From: Sinomonas humi
GTDB lineage: Bacteria; Actinomycetota; Actinomycetes; Actinomycetales; Micrococcaceae
Direction of reading: 5' to 3'
Assembly: GCF_000802235.1 (NCBI RefSeq)
Contig: NZ_JTDL01000129.1
Location: forward strand, 1-64,000
DNA: 64,000 nucleotides
The number at the start of each line of letters is the position of its first letter. Position 1 is the first letter of the stretch. A program made the translations under genes and the position numbers. The notes beneath the pieces were generated by a model. It was not told the origin of the DNA, did no database searches, and saw nothing but the letters and a program-made list of their open reading frames with translations. Below, piece after piece: positions 63,103-64,000 of the stretch.

Positions 63103-64000
63103 TCAGCCGAGCTTCGTCGCGAGTCCCGTTGTGACGGCGAAGGCGAGGACACCGCCGTCGCCCGGGTGCGCGAGTGCGGGAGCTTCGACGTCGGGCACGA
63201 AGGCCGCCTCGCCGCGGGAGAGGACGAGATCTCCCTTGGGCGTATCCAGCGTCAGTGATCCGTCCACGACGAGGACGACGGCGGCCCCCGCCTGCGCGAC
63301 CGGCACCGGCTCCGGCCGGGGAGCGTCGAGCCCCGCCTCGACGGCTGGCACGTGGATGCGCTGGAGCTGGAACTCTGCGAACCCCGGCCGGTAGAGCTCC
63401 TGGCCGAGGGCAGACTCGTCCGGGCGCACGATCGGCACCGGGATCGACTCGAAGGCGACCGTCCTGAGGAGCTCGGGGACATCGACGTGCTTGGGGGTGA
63501 GGCCGCCGCGGAGCACGTTGTCTGAGGAGGCCATGACCTCGATTCCGAGCCCCGAGAGGTAGGCGTGGACGTTCCCAGCGCCAAGGGAGAGCGCCTCACC
63601 GGGTTCGAGCGTGATCCGGTTGAGCAGGAGCGAGACGAGGACGCCCGGGTCCTCGGGATAGTCACGGGCGAGTGCCGCGACGGTGAGGAGCGCGGCGTCG
63701 TCCGTTCCCGAGCCTTCGATCGCCCCGGCGGCTGCCTGGACTGCGGAACGGACCTGGCTGCCGCCCGTAAGAAGGCGCGCGAAGGCACCTCGAATCGCCT
63801 CGCCCTCGTCCGGGCCGCGCAGGAGTTCGGCGACCTGTTCCGTGACCTCGGCCGCCTCCTGGCCCGCGAGGAGCGCGGTGAGCAGCTCGAAGCGAGCCGC
63901 CGCATCGCCCGGTGAGCGGAAGCCGCACAGGGCCTCGAAGCGGCTCAGCGCAAAGATCATCTCTGGTTTGTGGTTGTCGTCCTTGTAGTTGCGGTGCGGC
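63103..64000 (-). CDS. manA: Mannose-6-phosphate isomerase, class I (5' end cut by window)
   Basis: Interconverts fructose-6-P and mannose-6-P, feeding ManB/ManC for GDP-mannose. The window holds the C-terminal 298 residues. It starts at PHRNYKDDNHKPEMIFALSRFEAL (landmarks YKDDNHKPEM and FEALCGF), which carries the metal-binding region. LSLGAGNVHAYLSGLGIEVMASSDNVLRGGLTPKHVD is also ManA-specific (read as GAGNVHAYL, SSDNVLRGGLTPKHVD). The N-terminal metal ligands lie outside the window. Gene stops at 63103, convergent with the femX-like gene. Confidence 0.94.
   Translation of the reverse strand, partial: PHRNYKDDNHKPEMIFALSRFEALCGFRSPGDAAARFELLTALLAGQEAAEVTEQVAELLRGPDEGEAIRGAFARLLTGGSQVRSAVQAAAGAIEGSGTDDAALLTVAALARDYPEDPGVLVSLLLNRITLEPGEALSLGAGNVHAYLSGLGIEVMASSDNVLRGGLTPKHVDVPELLRTVAFESIPVPIVRPDESALGQELYRPGFAEFQLQRIHVPAVEAGLDAPRPEPVPVAQAGAAVVLVVDGSLTLDTPKGDLVLSRGEAAFVPDVEAPALAHPGDGGVLAFAVTTGLATKLG

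Overview
The window is chromosomal DNA of a high-GC actinobacterium. The sequence fits the Micrococcaceae (Arthrobacter/Sinomonas type) best. The evidence is the GC-rich coding, frequent GTG starts, a mycothiol S-conjugate amidase (so mycothiol is the thiol buffer), the actinobacterial markers DUF501, DUF4307 and DUF4245, class II FBPase (GlpX) and PIN-PhoH. Several gene orders are, from memory, shared with Mycobacterium: trpS-yihY-sdhBADC...cdd-deoA-add, mazG...eno-divIC-DUF501-ppx, greA-DUF4307-mca-small membrane protein-DUF255-hlyIII-uppS, and fumC/glpX/DUF4245. No transposase, integrase, prophage or CRISPR array is visible.

Layout. 1-4.6 kb: purU, a flavin monooxygenase-like gene, and glyA-folD behind a ZTP-type riboswitch (one-carbon metabolism). 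4.7-7.3 kb: a three-gene ABC-2 exporter, followed by a tandem 85-bp repeat array. 7.8-12.1 kb: xthA, trpS, a 2H phosphoesterase and a YihY-type membrane protein. 12.2-15.8 kb: succinate dehydrogenase sdhCDAB (minus strand). 16-23 kb: manC, M20 amidohydrolase, cdd-deoA, a DedA protein, add and mazG (nucleoside salvage and housekeeping). 23.1-27.5 kb: an accessory cassette placed between mazG and eno. It encodes a secreted crystallin-like (I36-type) protein, a lipoprotein, a peptidoglycan-binding membrane-fusion protein and a MacB-type ATPase-permease. 27.6-34.2 kb: eno, divIC-like, DUF501, ppx, a mycosin-like S8 protease and ndh with a Rex-like operator. 34.3 kb: a compact tRNA with a TAA anticodon. 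34.6-40.3 kb: a branched-chain amino acid or amide uptake system, livK on plus and livHMGF on minus, with an unusual LivH that has an extracytoplasmic domain. 40.5-46.1 kb: an orphan GroES-like protein, a Bax1-I/YccA membrane protein, and galactose genes (deoR-type regulator, galT, galK, and divergent galM-like). 46.1-49.2 kb: AI-2E-type transporter, ilvA, and greA with a structured leader. 49.4-57.6 kb: DUF4307, mca, small membrane protein, DUF255, hlyIII, uppS, phoH, prepilin peptidase and a Nudix gene. 57.6-57.8 kb: a second tandem array (32-bp units). 57.9-64 kb: fumC, beta-carbonic anhydrase, DUF4245, glpX, a FemX-like transferase and the 3' part of manA, cut by the window end.

Most genes are core metabolism and envelope functions in short, often translationally coupled operons (ATGA/GTGA overlaps). 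The best candidates for something undescribed are (i) the 23.1-27.5 kb cassette, (ii) the two tandem arrays, whose units share a small hairpin with a GGAGGTGA loop/flank matching the anti-Shine-Dalgarno sequence, (iii) the structured greA leader, (iv) the LivH fusion and (v) the class I tRNA with a UAA anticodon.
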